NCBI RefSeq assembly: GCF_025154055.1
Contig: NZ_JAOALK010000052.1
Location: 1-64,000 of the forward strand
From: Aquibacillus koreensis
GTDB lineage: Bacteria > Bacillota > Bacilli > Bacillales > Amphibacillaceae
Length of the DNA: 64,000 nucleotides
Reading direction: 5' to 3'
A program made the translations under genes and the position numbers. Below the pieces are notes generated by a model. That model did not search any database. It saw only the letters and a program-made list of their open reading frames with translations, and was not told where the DNA came from. Position 1 is the first letter of the stretch. Every line of letters starts with the position of its first letter. This document shows, one piece after another, positions 63,701 through 64,000 of the stretch.

Positions 63701-64000
63701 GCAAGGTGCTACTCTTGAAGATCTTGTAACTCAAATTGGTGACTTAACAAGTAAAATTGAAGAATTGTTAAGTAAGATTGAAGATTTAGAAGAACAACTT
63801 GGTGAAGAGCCGGGTGAAACACCAGGAGAAGAAAATCCAGGTGAAGAACCAGTAGAAGAAACTCCGGGTGAAACACCAGGAGGAGAAACTCCAGGTGAAA
63901 CACCAGAAGAAGATGGATCTGATAAAGGATCTAACGACGGTGCCGACGAAGGTACAGAAGATGAGTCTGACGATTCAGACGAAAATGAACTTCCTGACAC
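60780..64000 (+). CDS. Secreted multimodular GH10 xylanase, probably LPxTG-anchored (3' end cut)
   Basis: The frame runs from ATG 60780 (AGGAGG upstream) to the window edge, 1073 codons plus two bases with no stop. It has a signal peptide (cut near SVSA/AE), two CBM22-like modules (about 40-200 and 215-375), a GH10 domain (380-725) with acid/base Glu515 in SWDVVNEAL and nucleophile Glu642 in GVTELDVG, and a CBM9-like module (730-918). A heptad coiled coil (921-1008) and an acidic Pro/Gly/Glu linker follow. The last codons read LPD plus AC, so LPDT of a sortase signal is likely. It makes the xylan fragments imported by the upstream transporter. Confidence 0.95.
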   Translation, partial: MKKKFSFAMVLLLIFNLLVPPGLLSSVSAAEVTPNEVLNFDFEDDSTTGWSSLGWDNLAPADIEIVTDDVTGEKSLGYLNRPTETESRLLYDLGQELTQGEIYTISFDVKLKEGTTNVVLGSKYSYPSTDPEYNEYPWLINPTAVNADDWTTLTLENFGYEHEATELLVWLQTQNADNAFTTNDYYLDNFKVMHVGTMEEPVEDPVEEPVEGIPAGEEVAADTDFEDGTAQGWVQRQDNVVLDVTADAARDSKFGLSVSNRLGSSDAALIDLFDEMYPGHEYNFSLWVKLAPGQEDTPLQLSAAQTVNGETTYYPPVIEPVTVTSDEWVLLEGTYAVPQDIEALSFYVEEEYDEAQTTGVSYYIDDFKAEVYVPDYAVEDLTPLKDIYADHFYIGNAVGTNHFAGRDLEIMTKHHNLITAENVMKPEAYYDDQGNFTHSSQDAFLQNAVDKNLLVHGHVLMWHSQSEDSLYQNEDGSYKTPDEALANMKTHISKVMTSADAIAGDSLISWDVVNEALDGSFSNPEDWKSNLRQSSGWLQSIGDDYLYEAYKYAREVADSLGRHDMVLYYNDYNDHLQPKARTMYHMVKDINERYAEENPDDDRKLISGVGMQSHYTTSVNIENVRTSLERFIELGVDVGVTELDVGASNTTTLTEEEEKEQAYFYAQLFDLYKEHSDHMSRVTLWGLSDRHSWRSEDNPLLFDGNLQAKEAYYALQDTATYIEENAPIEVEARSGDAAFGTATIDGEIEELWSNAPVLPIDRFQSAHNGATGEARVLWDAENLYVLVEVTDGELDKTSANAYEHDSVEVFLDEQNTKAASYGDGHGQYRVNFDNEQSFNPGDISEGFESEAVVDGTNYFVEMKIPFKTTSLVDVDTIGFDVQINDAVDGARNSVAIWNDYTGMGWSDPSVYGNLTLVEPSEEQLQIEELKAKIEELKQQIEDLKESNQEQIGELQEQVTNLETLLEELTTQIEEQGATLEDLVTQIGDLTSKIEELLSKIEDLEEQLGEEPGETPGEENPGEEPVEETPGETPGGETPGETPEEDGSDKGSNDGADEGTEDESDDSDENELPD

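Noticed and set aside
63731-64000. Ser/Pro-rich minus-strand frame
   Set aside because: Mirror image of the acidic Pro/Gly/Glu linker of the xylanase; low complexity only.

Overview
The window is low-GC DNA from a spore-forming Bacillota, most likely a Bacillaceae genus near Gracilibacillus, Halolactibacillus or Amphibacillus (inference). The signs are a Spo0E-type phosphatase, a SinI-type anti-repressor, AGGAGG-type ribosome binding sites, sigma-A promoters, CcpA cre boxes, and Bacillus-like GuaD, YkuK, YesL/YesM/YesN and XylR proteins. Extracellular proteins are very acidic, which would fit a salt-tolerant organism. No rRNA, tRNA, CRISPR array or prophage was seen.

Layout. 1-2.3 kb: an IS110-family transposase gene whose start lies in a 25-bp-arm palindrome, after a hydrolase gene. 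2.4-5.5 kb: YkuK, an M50-like membrane protein, an RDD protein, a small membrane protein and a decayed reading frame. 5.5-11.8 kb: an OmpR-type regulator, a tiny convergent SinI-like gene and a 1744-residue fusion of degenerate Ser/Thr kinase, AAA ATPase, GAF and histidine kinase. 12.5-20.3 kb: PEP carboxylase, Spo0E-like, small unknowns, aldo/keto reductase, guanine deaminase. 20.5-31.6 kb: an oxidative pentonate (Weimberg-type) module (IclR regulator, FAH-family dehydratase, semialdehyde dehydrogenase, YjhG/YagF-type xylonate dehydratase) interrupted by a chemoreceptor, then a sugar ABC transporter and GH43 beta-xylosidase. 34.2-43.5 kb: a glucuronate regulon (GntR, GH67, uxuA, uxuB, kdgK, kdgA, lyxose-isomerase-like, uxaC). 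43.8-49.5 kb: xylR, xylA, xylB and GH8 exo-oligoxylanase. 50.2-64 kb: yesL-like, yesN/yesM two-component system, LplABC-type transporter, intracellular GH10, small lipoprotein, and a large secreted GH10 xylanase cut by the window end.

Together this is a nearly complete glucuronoxylan system. The secreted GH10 (two N-terminal carbohydrate-binding modules, CBM9-like module, coiled coil, probable LPxTG anchor) cuts xylan at the cell wall. The YesMN-controlled transporter probably imports aldouronates, and the second transporter imports xylo-oligosaccharides or pentonates. Inside the cell GH10, GH67, GH43 and GH8 release glucuronate and xylose. Glucuronate goes through UxaC, UxuB, UxuA, KdgK and KdgA; xylose goes through XylA and XylB. 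A parallel oxidative pentonate route ends at 2-oxoglutarate, but no pentose dehydrogenase is seen here.

The least explained feature is a set of intergenic cassettes at about 11.8, 18.9, 33.4 and 49.6 kb. They hold tandem repeats with a unit of exactly 52 bp (two unrelated unit sequences) or 201 bp (four blocks of about 50 bp), and share end sequences that look like terminal inverted repeats. A fifth array at 43.6 kb has a 50-bp period. Other notable signals are a 19-bp palindromic operator shared by both halves of the pentonate module, a cre-like box with a TG centre at three xylan genes, a Shine-Dalgarno-sequestering hairpin, and competing hairpins ahead of kdgK.
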